A stretch of DNA of 35,344 nt. It comes from Tidjanibacter sp. (GTDB lineage: Bacteria > Bacteroidota > Bacteroidia > Bacteroidales > Rikenellaceae). Positions 23,877-33,186 of this stretch are shown here, piece by piece (positions within the stretch are counted from its first letter, which is position 1; the number at the start of each line of letters is the position of its first letter). The translations under genes and the position numbers were made by a program. Under the pieces are notes generated by a model. It did not search any database, was not told the origin of the DNA, and worked only from the letters and a program-made list of their open reading frames with translations. The DNA lies in NCBI GenBank assembly GCA_017521965.1, contig JAFXAY010000093.1, forward strand, positions 1 to 35,344, read 5' to 3'.

Positions 23877-23907
23877 TTGCGGATTAAAAACTTTTTTGCT
23901 AACTTTG
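23877..23907 (+). promoter_or_regulatory. Promoter of the flippase-dut unit
   Basis: TTG (23877-23879), a 20-bp spacer, and TAACTTTG (23900-23907). It lies 68 bp upstream of the flippase ATG. Confidence 0.8.
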
Positions 23908-23975
23908 TTTATTCGGGCGGAGAGCAACCTCTGTTCTACGAACAGAAAGGAGCAAAAAGCCCACCAAAACAAGCG

Positions 23976-25457
23976 ATGGGAGTGAGTAAAAACATAGGCA
24001 AACTTGCGGGTCAGACCGCAATCTACGGAGTGAGCAGCATCTTGGCGAGGTTGCTCAACTACCTCCTTGTCCCCTACTACACCCGCTTTATGACCACCGC
24101 CGAGTATGGCGTGATTACCGACATCTACGCGCTGATACCCTTCGCCTTGGTGGTCCTCACCCTCGGCCTCGAATCGGGCTACTTCCGCTTTGCGGGCAAG
24201 GCGGAGAGCGAGCAGGAGCGACGCACAATTTTTGCCACCGCGTGGGGTGGTACTTCGCTCGCCGCGCTCCTCTTCTTCGGGGTGGTGATGCTCTTCCGAC
24301 AGCCGATAGCCGAGGCTATGGGCTATGCCGAGAGTAGCAGTTACATCTGGATTGTGGCGGCTGTGGTGGTGCTCGACGTGGTCTGCGCCATACCCTTTGC
24401 GCGCCTCCGACAGCAGGGCAGGGCGGGTCGATTTGTCGCTATCCGTATGCTCTTTGTGGTGCTCAACCTCGCGCTCTGCATCCTCTTCTACTCGGCGTGT
24501 CCCGAGTGGCTTGCAATGTTCCCCACCGCCAGCGACCCGGGCTACGCCTTTGTGGCCAACCTTATCGCCAACGTGGTGACACTCATCGCTTTGCTCCCCA
24601 CCACCGACCGAATAGCACCCCGCATTTCGCGCCGCACCTTCCGCACAATGTTGCTCTACTCGCTGCCACTGCTCATCAGCGGTATTGCGGGCACAGCCAA
24701 CGAGTTCATCGACCGACAGATGATAAAATACCTCTACCCGGGGGGTGGCGTGGCGGCTATGGAGGCACTCGGCATCTATGGCGCAGTCTGCAAAATTGCG
24801 GTGGTGATGACTATGTTTACCCAGATGTATCGCTTTGCGGCAGAGCCATTTTTCCTCTCGTCGTTCCCCAAAGATGACTTCAAGCGCACCACCGCCGAGG
24901 CCACCAAGTTTTTTATCATCATCTCGGTGGCGATATTCTTGGTTATCGGCCTCTTCGCCGACCTCTTTGCGCTGATTGTTGGCCCCGACTTCCGCGAGGG
25001 AATAGGGGTGCTGCCACTGATACTGCTCTCCAATATGCTCTCGGGCGTGGTGCTCAACCTCTCCTTCTGGTACAAGCAGTCGGGGGCGACCAAGTTTGCA
25101 ATCTACATTACGGGTATCGGCCTGATATTCACCGTTGTATTTAACATTATGCTCGTTCCCGCGCTGGGCTATGTGGGTGCGGCGGTGGCACGACTGCTCT
25201 GCGAAGCAGCGATGGTGGTGTCGAGTTGGCTCTTCTCGCGCAAGCGTTACCCCATACCCTACGACCTGCGCCGCATCGGGGAGTACCTCCTTGTGGGTGG
25301 TCTGCTCTATGGTGTGGGCAGGCTCTGCGACGGGCAGATTGGTGTTGTGCGCTACTCGGTGAGTGCGGTGGCGGTGTTGCTCTTCGGAGCATACGCCCTC
25401 CGTCGCGAGAAGATAGACCCCAAAGCAATGATTAAGGCAATTATTAAACGAAAATAG
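23976..25457 (+). CDS. Polysaccharide/lipid-linked sugar flippase (Wzx/MATE-like)
   Basis: A 493-residue integral membrane protein with about 12-14 hydrophobic segments. The N-terminus [21 protein letters not shown] and [20 protein letters not shown] match the polysaccharide-biosynthesis (Wzx/RfbX) family start. The ATG at 23976 is chosen because longer readings would begin upstream of the promoter at 23877-23907. It probably moves lipid-linked oligosaccharide across the inner membrane for surface glycan or O-antigen assembly. No glycosyltransferase cluster is visible nearby, so it appears as a stand-alone flippase upstream of dut (11 bp gap). Confidence 0.88.
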   Translation: MGVSKNIGKLAGQTAIYGVSSILARLLNYLLVPYYTRFMTTAEYGVITDIYALIPFALVVLTLGLESGYFRFAGKAESEQERRTIFATAWGGTSLAALLFFGVVMLFRQPIAEAMGYAESSSYIWIVAAVVVLDVVCAIPFARLRQQGRAGRFVAIRMLFVVLNLALCILFYSACPEWLAMFPTASDPGYAFVANLIANVVTLIALLPTTDRIAPRISRRTFRTMLLYSLPLLISGIAGTANEFIDRQMIKYLYPGGGVAAMEALGIYGAVCKIAVVMTMFTQMYRFAAEPFFLSSFPKDDFKRTTAEATKFFIIISVAIFLVIGLFADLFALIVGPDFREGIGVLPLILLSNMLSGVVLNLSFWYKQSGATKFAIYITGIGLIFTVVFNIMLVPALGYVGAAVARLLCEAAMVVSSWLFSRKRYPIPYDLRRIGEYLLVGGLLYGVGRLCDGQIGVVRYSVSAVAVLLFGAYALRREKIDPKAMIKAIIKRK

Positions 25458-25468
25458 GAGATAAACTT

Positions 25469-25903
25469 ATGGAAGTCAAAGTTATAAACAAATCGAAGAA
25501 CGCCCTGCCCCACTACGAAACACCCCTCTCGGCAGGTATGGACGTCAGGGCCGACCTCAGCGAGGCGGTGACCCTCGCCCCACTCGGCAGAGCGCTGATA
25601 CCCACAGGGTTGTATGTGGAACTTCCTGCGGGCTACGAGATGCAGGTGCGCCCTCGCAGCGGCTTGGCAGCCAAATACGGACTCACCGTGCTCAACTCGC
25701 CCGGCACCATCGATGCCGACTATCGCGGCGAGGTGAAGGTGATACTTGCCAACCTCTCCGACACCCCATTTACCATTGAGCCGGGTGAGCGCATCGCACA
25801 GTTGGTGGTGGCTCGCCACGAGCGCGTGGAGTGGGTCGAGAGCGAGGCTCTCTCCGACACCGAGCGCGGTGCGGGAGGCTTCGGCAGCACCGGCAAAGGT
25901 TAG
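25469..25903 (+). CDS. dut: dUTP diphosphatase
   Basis: A 144-residue trimeric dUTPase that hydrolyses dUTP to dUMP, keeping uracil out of DNA and feeding thymidylate synthesis. All five motifs are present: [10 protein letters not shown] (21-30), RPRSGLA (61-67), [10 protein letters not shown] (79-88, with the catalytic Asp), GERIAQLVV (106-114) and [11 protein letters not shown] (132-142, the C-terminal arm). Length is typical. It starts 11 bp after the flippase and is likely cotranscribed with it. Confidence 0.97.
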   Translation: MEVKVINKSKNALPHYETPLSAGMDVRADLSEAVTLAPLGRALIPTGLYVELPAGYEMQVRPRSGLAAKYGLTVLNSPGTIDADYRGEVKVILANLSDTPFTIEPGERIAQLVVARHERVEWVESEALSDTERGAGGFGSTGKG

Positions 25904-25923
25904 TCCGACTGAGGGCAAACATT

Positions 25924-25953
25924 TTGAAAAATAAACGAAAAAACATATCTTAG
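25924..25953 (+). promoter_or_regulatory. Possible promoter of holB
   Basis: TTTTG ending at 25926, a 19-bp spacer, and TATCTTAG (25946-25953), one mismatch from TAnnTTTG. It is in the 106-bp gap between dut and holB. Confidence 0.4.
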
Positions 25954-26009
25954 CAGTTTGCTACGCACGCGGGCGCAGATGCACGCGAGGCGACAAAAGA
26001 GATAAATAG

Positions 26010-27152
26010 ATGAGATTCAAGGATATAGTAGGTCAAGAGTCGATTAAGGAGGTGCTTCGTCGCGGCCACGAGTCGGGACGAGTGAGCCACGCGCTGCTCT
26101 TCACTGGCGAGAGCGGCAGGGGTGGTTTGGCTCTGGCGTTGGCCTATTTCCAATATCTCAACTGTACCAACCGACAGGGTGGCGACTCGTGCGGCGTATG
26201 TCCCTCGTGTCGTCAGGCCGAGGCCCTCGCCCACCCCGACCTCCACTTCGTATTCCCCGCCCCCTCGACCAAGGAGTCGCGCTCGGCGTGTGATGTGGTG
26301 CTCCCAGCGTGGAGGGAGATGGTCAGCCGATGTGGCGGCTACTTCTCCGAGCAGGAGTGGTACGCGGCGGTAGGTATGGAGAACAAGCAGGGTCTGATAT
26401 CGAAGAAGGAGGCCGACGAGGTGATACGCAAGTTGTCATTCAAGGCCTTCGAGTCGGAGTGGAAGGCGGTCGTTATGTGGCTGCCGGAGCGTATGAACGA
26501 TAGTTCGGCAAACTGCTTGCTCAAAATTTTGGAGGAGCCGTGGGATAAGACGCTCTTCCTGCTGGTGTCGGAGCACCCCGAGAAGTTGCTCGCCACAATC
26601 CTCTCGCGCACACAGGAGGTGTCGGTGGGTCGTATCGACCGCGAGGCTCTGGCGCAGGCTGCTGTCGAGCGCTACGGTGTAAGCCCCGCCGATGCGGCAG
26701 GTGCAGCACGCGTTGCTGACGGTAGCGTGGTGGCACTCCGAGGACTATTCTCCGACGAGGCAGCCGAGATGCGCTCCGAGAATTTCTCCAACTTCGCCGC
26801 GCTGATGCGCTTGGCGTATAGCCAGAAGCACTTGGAGTTGATAGAGTGGGCGGAGCAGATGGCTAAACTCGGTCGTGAGCGACAGAAACACTTCTTGGAG
26901 TACTCGCTCGGTATGTTGCGCGAGAGTTATATGCTCACCGCAGGTCTGAGCCCTATCAGTTACCTCTGGGGTGAGGAGGCGGCCTTTTGCACCAAGTTTG
27001 CTCCCTTTGTCAACAACTCCAACATCGAGTTGCTTATTGGAGCCTTTGAGCGCACATTGCGCGACGTGATGGCCAACGGAAATGCCCGCATAGTATTTAT
27101 ACACTTTGCGCTGGCGGCCAGCAAATTTTTCTTGAACAAACCTACTAAATGA
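26010..27152 (+). CDS. holB: DNA polymerase III delta' subunit
   Basis: A 380-residue clamp-loader subunit. The N-terminal AAA+ fold starts FKDIVGQESIKEVLRRGH, and the P-loop region is degenerate (GESGRGGL, 33-40: no Lys), as expected for delta', which does not hydrolyse ATP. A zinc module with Cys at 52, 61, 64 and 67 is present. The segment NCLLKILEEP is the family signature. The C-terminal helical collar domain follows. The protein is longer than E. coli delta' (334), as is common in this phylum. It lies 43 bp before folK. Confidence 0.93.
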   Translation: MRFKDIVGQESIKEVLRRGHESGRVSHALLFTGESGRGGLALALAYFQYLNCTNRQGGDSCGVCPSCRQAEALAHPDLHFVFPAPSTKESRSACDVVLPAWREMVSRCGGYFSEQEWYAAVGMENKQGLISKKEADEVIRKLSFKAFESEWKAVVMWLPERMNDSSANCLLKILEEPWDKTLFLLVSEHPEKLLATILSRTQEVSVGRIDREALAQAAVERYGVSPADAAGAARVADGSVVALRGLFSDEAAEMRSENFSNFAALMRLAYSQKHLELIEWAEQMAKLGRERQKHFLEYSLGMLRESYMLTAGLSPISYLWGEEAAFCTKFAPFVNNSNIELLIGAFERTLRDVMANGNARIVFIHFALAASKFFLNKPTK

Positions 27153-27195
27153 TTGATAACTAAAACTTTATTTGAACCATAAAACTTAACTAACA

Positions 27196-27702
27196 ATGGC
27201 AAGAGCAATTATAATCACAGGCGGAAATCTGGATAATGTGAAGGCGCGACTGCGTCAGGCACAGCAGATGATTAACGAGCGACTGGGTGTTATTCTCCGT
27301 TGTTCGCATATGTACGAGAGCGAGGCTTGGGGCTTCACTGCATCGGACAACTTCCTCAATCAGGCTATCGAGCTCGACACCGACCTCACTCCCGAGGAGT
27401 TGTTGCAGGGTGTGCAGGCTATCGAGAAGGAGTTGGGCCGCGACCGCACTGCCGAGGCAGCCATCAAGGCGGCCAATGGCGAAGCATACTCGTCGCGCAA
27501 AATCGATATTGATATTCTCTTCTACGACGACGTGGTTATCAGCACCCCCGAGCTGACAATCCCTCACCCGCTGATGCACGAGCGAGATTTCGTCTTGGCA
27601 CCCCTGAGCGAGATTGCACCGAGCAAGATTCACCCCATCTTCGACAAGACAGTACGCGAGTTGCGAGGCGAATTGCACGCTCGTCAGTCGATGGAGAAGT
27701 AG
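27196..27702 (+). CDS. folK: HPPK, dihydropterin pyrophosphokinase
   Basis: A 168-residue 2-amino-4-hydroxy-6-hydroxymethyl-dihydropteridine diphosphokinase. It transfers pyrophosphate from ATP to the pterin in folate synthesis. ITGGNLDNVKARL begins the fold, SEAWGF and NQAIEL are pterin-pocket segments, and RKIDIDILFYDD (101-112) carries the two Mg-binding Asp residues (D104, D106). IPHPLMHERDFVLAPLSEI is the closing signature. folE lies about 6.7 kb downstream on the same strand; folB and folP are not in the window. Confidence 0.96.
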   Translation: MARAIIITGGNLDNVKARLRQAQQMINERLGVILRCSHMYESEAWGFTASDNFLNQAIELDTDLTPEELLQGVQAIEKELGRDRTAEAAIKAANGEAYSSRKIDIDILFYDDVVISTPELTIPHPLMHERDFVLAPLSEIAPSKIHPIFDKTVRELRGELHARQSMEK

Positions 27703-27733
27703 GCTCCGCCGCAAAAAAGAGGTTAGAGTAGTA

Positions 27734-29785
27734 ATGAATAGAAATTGGAAAAGGTCTGCGCTGTGGGCGGGAAGGAGTATTGTGGTACTCCTCTTCGCCT
27801 CGGCTTTTATGTGGCGTTGCGCCAACATTGCAGGCCCACAAGGTGGTCCGCGCGACTCGTTGCCACCGGTGATTATGAACATCACCCCCGCCAATGGCAC
27901 GGTCAACTTCGACCAGAAGCGTATCTACATAGAGTTCGATGAGTATGTCAAACTCACCGACCAGCAGAAGGAGTTCTTCGTATCGCCCGCGATGGAGAAG
28001 AACCCCACCCTCACCATACGCGGTCGGGGCATTCAGATCGACATTCTCGACACCCTGAAACCCAACACCACCTATGCGCTCAACTTTGGCAGCAGTATCA
28101 GCGACAACAACGAGGGTAACAAGTTGCCCGGCGTGCGCTATGTATTCTCGACAGGCCCGACTATCGACTCGATGTATATGGCGGGTCGCACGGTGAGTGC
28201 CGAGAAGGGCGACACGGTGAGCAAGACACTCATAATGTTCTACGACGCTGCCGAGGTCGATTCACTCTACCCCGACCAAGACTCTACACTGCTGAAACTC
28301 AAACCCAAGGCCATAGCAAGGGCGATGACCAATGGTGTCTTTTTCGCCCAAAACCTCAAACCGATAGACTACCGCGTCTATGCGGTGGAGGACAAGAACG
28401 GTAACTTCACCTACGAGCAGGAGGTGGACCGTGTGGGCTATATCGACTCGGTACTCAACCCGCTCCGTATGCCCGACTTCACGGTGCGCTACGACACCTC
28501 GCGTCTGGAACTTGTGCCCGAGCCACAGGTGCAGTTCTCGCTCTTCACCGAGAAGGCATTCAAGATGCAGCGCCTGAGCAACTCCTCGCGACCCGAGCAG
28601 AAGCGTATCCGCTTGGAGTTCAGCGCTCCCGAGCCTGAGGTGTTGTCGCTCCGATTGGACAGCCTCACCGATGAGGATTTCACTTGGGAGCGTGTGACGC
28701 AGCGTGGCGACACGCTCGATGTGTGGCTCAACGCCCCTGCCGAGCGACTTGCCGACACGTTGAAAGGTGAGTTGATATACCTGAAAACCGACTCGCTACG
28801 CAACCTTGTCCCCGATACTGCCCGCCTTGCCCTCTTCTGGAAATATGTTGAGACCGAGGAGGATAAGAAGGCGCGCGAAGAGGAGGAGAAGGCGCGCAAG
28901 GAGGCCGAAAAATATGGCGAGGAGTACACTCCCCCCGCCAAGCCCAACCCCTTCAAGGCCTCGCTCACCACAGCCGAGGTGATACCCAGCAGAGAGGCGA
29001 CAATCCGATTTGAAGCCCCCTTGGTGGTGGCCGACACCTCGAAGATAATGTTGGTACGCCAAGGCGAGGAGGGTGCGCGCTACAAGGCACGCTACACCTT
29101 TGCGATAGATACAGCCGATATCCACCTCTGGCACATTGGTGCGCAGTGGCAGGAGGGTGCCAAGTATGAGTTGGAGGCTCTGCCCGGAGCGTGGGTCGAT
29201 ACGCGTGGCGACAGCAACGACACCACCAAACTATCGCTCACCGTGGCCGACCCCTCGAAGTTCGGCACTATCAACATCGGCTTTACCGCCAAGAGCGACA
29301 GCAGCCACTATGTCATCTACCTGCTCAACTCGGGCGGTAGCCAAACTCTCGACACCCGCTACATCACGGGCAGTGGCGATGTGGTCTTCGACTTTGTAAA
29401 GCCCGCCGATGTGAAAATAAGGGTGTTGGAAGATACAAATGGCAATGGCGAGTGGGATTCGGGAAGTGTCATCTTCCGCCAGCAGCCCGAGCGTGCCGAG
29501 ATGTTCAGCGACAGCGAGGGCGAGGAGAAACTGACAGTGAAGGCCAATTGGGAGATTGACCTCGATATGGATATGAACACCCTATTCGCCCCCATCACCA
29601 CCGAGAGTATCCGTCGCGAGGTGGCCGAGCAGGAGCGACTCCGATTGGAGAAGTTACGCGAGCAGGCACGACAGCGCGAGTTGCAACGCCAGCAGCAGGA
29701 GCAGAAGAAGAGTTCGGGTGGCGGACTTGGCGGATTTAGTTCGGGCCTATCGGGTATGTCCAATATGGGCAACACCTTCCGATAG
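27734..29785 (+). CDS. Ig-like (Big_5/SbsA-type) domain lipoprotein
   Basis: A 683-residue exported protein. The ATG at 27734 gives a basic N-terminus and hydrophobic segment ending at Cys 29 (AFMWRCANIAG), a probable though atypical lipobox. An SbsA-type Ig-like domain follows (about 38-140, PPVIMNITPANGTVNFDQ), then several beta-rich repeats. A Lys/Glu-rich segment (about 375-400) and a C-terminal Arg/Gln-rich coiled coil with a Gly/Ser tail (GGGLGGFSSGLSG) are unusual. Family members are widespread in Bacteroidota; I know no established function. It is 31 bp after folK and 24 bp before the outer-membrane barrel gene. Confidence 0.85.
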   Translation: MNRNWKRSALWAGRSIVVLLFASAFMWRCANIAGPQGGPRDSLPPVIMNITPANGTVNFDQKRIYIEFDEYVKLTDQQKEFFVSPAMEKNPTLTIRGRGIQIDILDTLKPNTTYALNFGSSISDNNEGNKLPGVRYVFSTGPTIDSMYMAGRTVSAEKGDTVSKTLIMFYDAAEVDSLYPDQDSTLLKLKPKAIARAMTNGVFFAQNLKPIDYRVYAVEDKNGNFTYEQEVDRVGYIDSVLNPLRMPDFTVRYDTSRLELVPEPQVQFSLFTEKAFKMQRLSNSSRPEQKRIRLEFSAPEPEVLSLRLDSLTDEDFTWERVTQRGDTLDVWLNAPAERLADTLKGELIYLKTDSLRNLVPDTARLALFWKYVETEEDKKAREEEEKARKEAEKYGEEYTPPAKPNPFKASLTTAEVIPSREATIRFEAPLVVADTSKIMLVRQGEEGARYKARYTFAIDTADIHLWHIGAQWQEGAKYELEALPGAWVDTRGDSNDTTKLSLTVADPSKFGTINIGFTAKSDSSHYVIYLLNSGGSQTLDTRYITGSGDVVFDFVKPADVKIRVLEDTNGNGEWDSGSVIFRQQPERAEMFSDSEGEEKLTVKANWEIDLDMDMNTLFAPITTESIRREVAEQERLRLEKLREQARQRELQRQQQEQKKSSGGGLGGFSSGLSGMSNMGNTFR

Positions 29786-29809
29786 AGCGATAACGGATAA
29801 GAAAAGAGT

Positions 29810-30598
29810 ATGAAAAAGATAGTTACCATAATTGCGAGCCTCGTGCTCACGGTGGCCCTCGCACTGCCCGCCACAGCCCAACACTATGTGGGTGTGAAGG
29901 GTGGCTATGGCAGCAGCGATGTGCGCCTCTATCCCGCGTGGAAGACCCCGATGTCGCTGGGTATGCTGAGTGGTGGTCTGGTGTGGCGTTACTACTCCGC
30001 CGCCACTGCCGCACAGCCCTCGCTCAAATATACGGGAGGTATCAGCGTGGAGTTGCAATACTTGCAGAGGGGCTACAAATATGAGTCGCTCACCAACGAG
30101 AACCACACCTACTCGCGTAGGATTAACTCGCTGATGATGCCACTCATCTGGCAACCCCATATCTCCTTTGCCGACGAGCGACTGAGGCTTTTTCTCAATT
30201 TGGGTGTGACTTTTAGTTATAACCTCTCTTCGACCTATCGCACCTACACTACCGAAACAGGCGAAACGGTCGAGGAGGGTAAATATGATATGCTCTTGGT
30301 GAGGGACAACCGTTGGGGCTATGGCCTATGCGGTGGCGCGGGTGCCGAGGTGAAGTTGGCAGGCCGAGTGAGCCTCTTTGTGGAGGGTCGCTACGACTTC
30401 GGCTACTCCGATATCCTCAAAGCGCAGACCAAATACCCACCCAACACCTTCCAGCGTTCACCGATGGACAACATCACCCTCTCGGTGGGAATGTTCTACC
30501 GACTGAGTGGTGGCGAGGATAGCAGTCAGATGCGCCGCCGAGCCGAAAGAGTAGCAGCCGACACCATCGACTCGCTCGACTCCCCTAACACCTTCTAA
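29810..30598 (+). CDS. Outer-membrane beta-barrel protein
   Basis: A 262-residue protein with a clear signal peptide (1-23, ending ATAQ) and alternating aromatic/polar strands typical of the small OmpA/porin-like barrel families (HYVGVKGGYGSSDVRLY at the start, SVGMFYRLSG near the end of the barrel). The C-terminal ~25 residues after the barrel are charged. Its function is unknown. It follows the Ig-like lipoprotein closely and precedes rbfA. Confidence 0.82.
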   Translation: MKKIVTIIASLVLTVALALPATAQHYVGVKGGYGSSDVRLYPAWKTPMSLGMLSGGLVWRYYSAATAAQPSLKYTGGISVELQYLQRGYKYESLTNENHTYSRRINSLMMPLIWQPHISFADERLRLFLNLGVTFSYNLSSTYRTYTTETGETVEEGKYDMLLVRDNRWGYGLCGGAGAEVKLAGRVSLFVEGRYDFGYSDILKAQTKYPPNTFQRSPMDNITLSVGMFYRLSGGEDSSQMRRRAERVAADTIDSLDSPNTF

Positions 30599-30635
30599 CT
30601 AAGCAAAAAAGAGAAAAGATAAAATAAAACAAGTG

Positions 30636-30980
30636 ATGGAACAACAAGAGTCGCAAAGACAACAGAAAGTTGCCCGCCAGATTCAGAAGGATATGGCGGA
30701 CATATTGATAAAGGAGTGCGCCGATGTGGTGCGCGGCGTGATGGCCTCGGTGACCACCGTGAGGGTGAGCCCCGACTTGGGCTATGCGCGTATCTATGTG
30801 AGTGTCTTCCCCTTCGCCGAGAGCGAGAGGATTATGAAGGCATTGGAGGAGAACAATTGGCGTATTCGCCGCTCGCTCGGCACCCGCATCCGCAATCAGG
30901 TGAGGGTGGTGCCCGAGTTGTCGTTCTTCCTCGACGACTCGTTGGAGTATATACAGAACATTGATAATCTGTTGAAATAG
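30636..30980 (+). CDS. rbfA: Ribosome-binding factor A
   Basis: A 114-residue KH-fold protein that helps mature the 30S subunit (16S rRNA 5' end) and is needed at low temperature. The N-terminus RQQKVARQIQKDMADILIKE, central TVRVSPDLGYARIYVSVFP and LGTRIRNQVRVVPELSFFLDDSLEY are the family signature. The ATG at 30636 is preferred over the GTG three bases upstream. The stop lies 6 bp before the next gene's GTG start. Confidence 0.95.
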   Translation: MEQQESQRQQKVARQIQKDMADILIKECADVVRGVMASVTTVRVSPDLGYARIYVSVFPFAESERIMKALEENNWRIRRSLGTRIRNQVRVVPELSFFLDDSLEYIQNIDNLLK

Positions 30981-30986
30981 AGCAGA

Positions 30987-32222
30987 GTGCGACTGCCACT
31001 ACTTTTTGCCCGCAGGTACTTCTCGTCGAAGAAGTCGTTCTCGGTGATTAACATCATTTCGAGGGTGAGCTCCTTTGCGGTGGGCATTCCCGTAGCGGCT
31101 ATGGTGATACTCCTCTCCATCTTCAACGGTCTGTCGGGACTTATCGCCAGCCAAAACAGCCTCGGCAACCCCGATATCCGCATCACCCCCGCGCAGGGCA
31201 AGGTCTTTTGTACAGATAGCCTCGATGTTGCGCAATTGGTTAGTGTAGAGGGGGTTAAGGCTATCTCGCAGGTCTTGGAGGAGTCGGTGCTGGTGGAGTA
31301 TCGCGGGGCGCAGGCTACTGCGGTGTTGTGTGGCGTCGATACGCTCTACACCGATGTAGTTCCCATCGACCAGCTTATTGTGGAGGGTACTTACGACCTC
31401 CAATTCGGCGACCTGCAACAGGCAGTGGTGGGGCAAGGTGTGGCCTACACTCTCGGGGTGCGCACAGCACTCTTCGACCCGCTGGTGCTCTATACGCCCA
31501 ACCGAGGCAGCGTGTCGATGTTGTTGCCGATTTCGGCAGCCAAGAGTGCACGACTATACCCTGAGGGGGTCTATGCGCTCGATGCCAACCACGACGGAAC
31601 ATATATCTTCTCGACCATAGAGTTCGCCCAAAGGCTCTTCGACTACCCCGACCGACTATCGTCGCTGGCAGTGGCGGTGGCTGAGGGTAGTTCGGCAGAG
31701 AGGGTGGCCGAGGAGTTGCAGGAGCGACTTGGCGATGGCTACAAGGTGGCTACGCGCGAGAGGCAAAATGCCTCGCTCTACCGACTGATGCAGTACGAGA
31801 AGTGGGGGGTATTCTTCATCTCGCTCTTGGTGCTGCTCATCGCCTCCTTCTCGTTGGTGGGGTCGCTGGTGATGCTCATCATCGACAAGAAAGATGACCT
31901 CGCCACACTCCGCACTATGGGCGCCAACGACCGCTTCATCTACCGCATCTTCCTCAACGAGGGGTTGTTAATCAGCGGCTGGGGCGCAGTGGGAGGTATT
32001 GTGTTGGGCCTGGCGGTGAGCCTTGTGCAACAGAAGTTTGGCATCGTGAGGATTGGTGGCGACAGCTTCCTCTTCGACGCCTACCCTGTTGTGGTCGAGG
32101 TGTGGGACGTAGTGGGCGTTGTGGTGGCGGTGGCCGCCATCAGCCTGCTGATTACCCACCTGACGGTGAGCCGAAAACTGAGGTCGATGCGCTCGGCAGA
32201 GAGTCGCGCAGTAAATATGTAA
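30987..32222 (+). CDS. LolC/LolE-like FtsX-family permease
   Basis: A 411-residue permease with a helix near the N-terminus (about 22-46), a large periplasmic domain (about 47-265) and three C-terminal helices (about 270-300, 320-350 and 370-395). The N-terminus (LPLLFARRYFSSKKSFSVINIISRVS) is typical of LolC/E and MacB-like proteins. It starts with GTG 6 bp after rbfA, a conserved Bacteroidota pairing as far as I recall. In LolCDE-type systems such a permease extracts lipoproteins with a LolD ATPase; no ATPase gene is adjacent here. Confidence 0.88.
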   Translation: MRLPLLFARRYFSSKKSFSVINIISRVSSFAVGIPVAAMVILLSIFNGLSGLIASQNSLGNPDIRITPAQGKVFCTDSLDVAQLVSVEGVKAISQVLEESVLVEYRGAQATAVLCGVDTLYTDVVPIDQLIVEGTYDLQFGDLQQAVVGQGVAYTLGVRTALFDPLVLYTPNRGSVSMLLPISAAKSARLYPEGVYALDANHDGTYIFSTIEFAQRLFDYPDRLSSLAVAVAEGSSAERVAEELQERLGDGYKVATRERQNASLYRLMQYEKWGVFFISLLVLLIASFSLVGSLVMLIIDKKDDLATLRTMGANDRFIYRIFLNEGLLISGWGAVGGIVLGLAVSLVQQKFGIVRIGGDSFLFDAYPVVVEVWDVVGVVVAVAAISLLITHLTVSRKLRSMRSAESRAVNM

Positions 32223-32245
32223 AATTTTGAGAATAAAGATATTAT

Positions 32246-33166
32246 ATGAAAAAATTTGGTCGTAGCGGTATTGGTGCAATAGTCGTCGCAGTGATGATGA
32301 TGGGGTGTGTGGCAGGGCCGAAAAATATACCCAGTCGCGACCTTGTGTCGTTGTTCAAGGAGTTCCTGCTGGTCAACGCCTACGCAACCGATGTGCTCTT
32401 CCTCACCGCCAACGATAGTGTCGATATCTACACCCCCGTACTCGATAAGTATGGCTACTCGATAGATGATTTTGAATACACAATCAGCAACCTCACCAAG
32501 CGTAAGAGTGCGCAAATATCTGATATTATGGAGGTTGCCATCGAAGAGCTCCGAGTAGAGGCCGAGAGCCGACGAGTGCTCTGGAACAATTGGGAGGCGA
32601 TGGTTGAGCGAGGCCGACAGATGAAGGTTGATACCATCTTCACCGATACGCTGCTCAACAGCAAGATAATCGGCGAAGAGGGTATGCGATGGAACTTTAC
32701 GGACCTCCAACCGGGGAGCTATCGCGTTGAGTATGAATATGCTGTCACCCCTCGTACCGATGGCGAGAGAGTCTATGCCGAGGTGCGCAACGCCGCCGAC
32801 TCCACCCATATCATCAACCAATGGGCGCTCCGCAATAGCGGCGACACGGTGTCGGCAAACCACCTCTTCACCCTCAGCGAGCCCGCCGAGCGAGTCTTTA
32901 TCTCGTGGAAGAATAGGGGCAACACCACCAAGTCGCTACATATGTGGGTCGATACCCTCCGCCTCTCCTACACCCCCGCCGATACGATTGCTATCCGACT
33001 GATGGAGGAGAGCCTGCGATACGATACCGACTACTCTAATCCTGAGGAGGTTGTGGGGCGCTATCTGCTCTCTTCCGAGGCATTCGACAAACTGCTGGAA
33101 GAGCAAAAAGCCGAGGCAGCAGAGAGTGCCGAGGCTGACGAAACTGCCGAGAACACCGAAGAGTAG
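32246..33166 (+). CDS. DUF4296-like lipoprotein
   Basis: A 306-residue putative lipoprotein. The signal segment ends MMMGCVAGP with the Cys at residue 21. An N-terminal helical region (about 25-120) contains the DUF4296-like pattern (VYTPVLDKYGYSIDDFEYTISN-type, here DIYTPVLDKYGYS at 57-69). A beta-rich second half (about 130-260) and a Glu/Ala-rich tail (about 275-306, AESAEADETAENTEE) follow. No function is assigned to the family. It lies 23 bp after the LolC/E-like gene and 20 bp before the amidohydrolase. Confidence 0.8.
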   Translation: MKKFGRSGIGAIVVAVMMMGCVAGPKNIPSRDLVSLFKEFLLVNAYATDVLFLTANDSVDIYTPVLDKYGYSIDDFEYTISNLTKRKSAQISDIMEVAIEELRVEAESRRVLWNNWEAMVERGRQMKVDTIFTDTLLNSKIIGEEGMRWNFTDLQPGSYRVEYEYAVTPRTDGERVYAEVRNAADSTHIINQWALRNSGDTVSANHLFTLSEPAERVFISWKNRGNTTKSLHMWVDTLRLSYTPADTIAIRLMEESLRYDTDYSNPEEVVGRYLLSSEAFDKLLEEQKAEAAESAEADETAENTEE

Positions 33167-33186
33167 GCGCAAAAATGTTTTGAGCG

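Noticed and set aside
26010..27152. HolB as a broken gene because its P-loop lacks Lys
   Set aside because: Delta' subunits normally lack a working P-loop. The zinc Cys residues, length and other motifs are intact, so the gene is considered functional.
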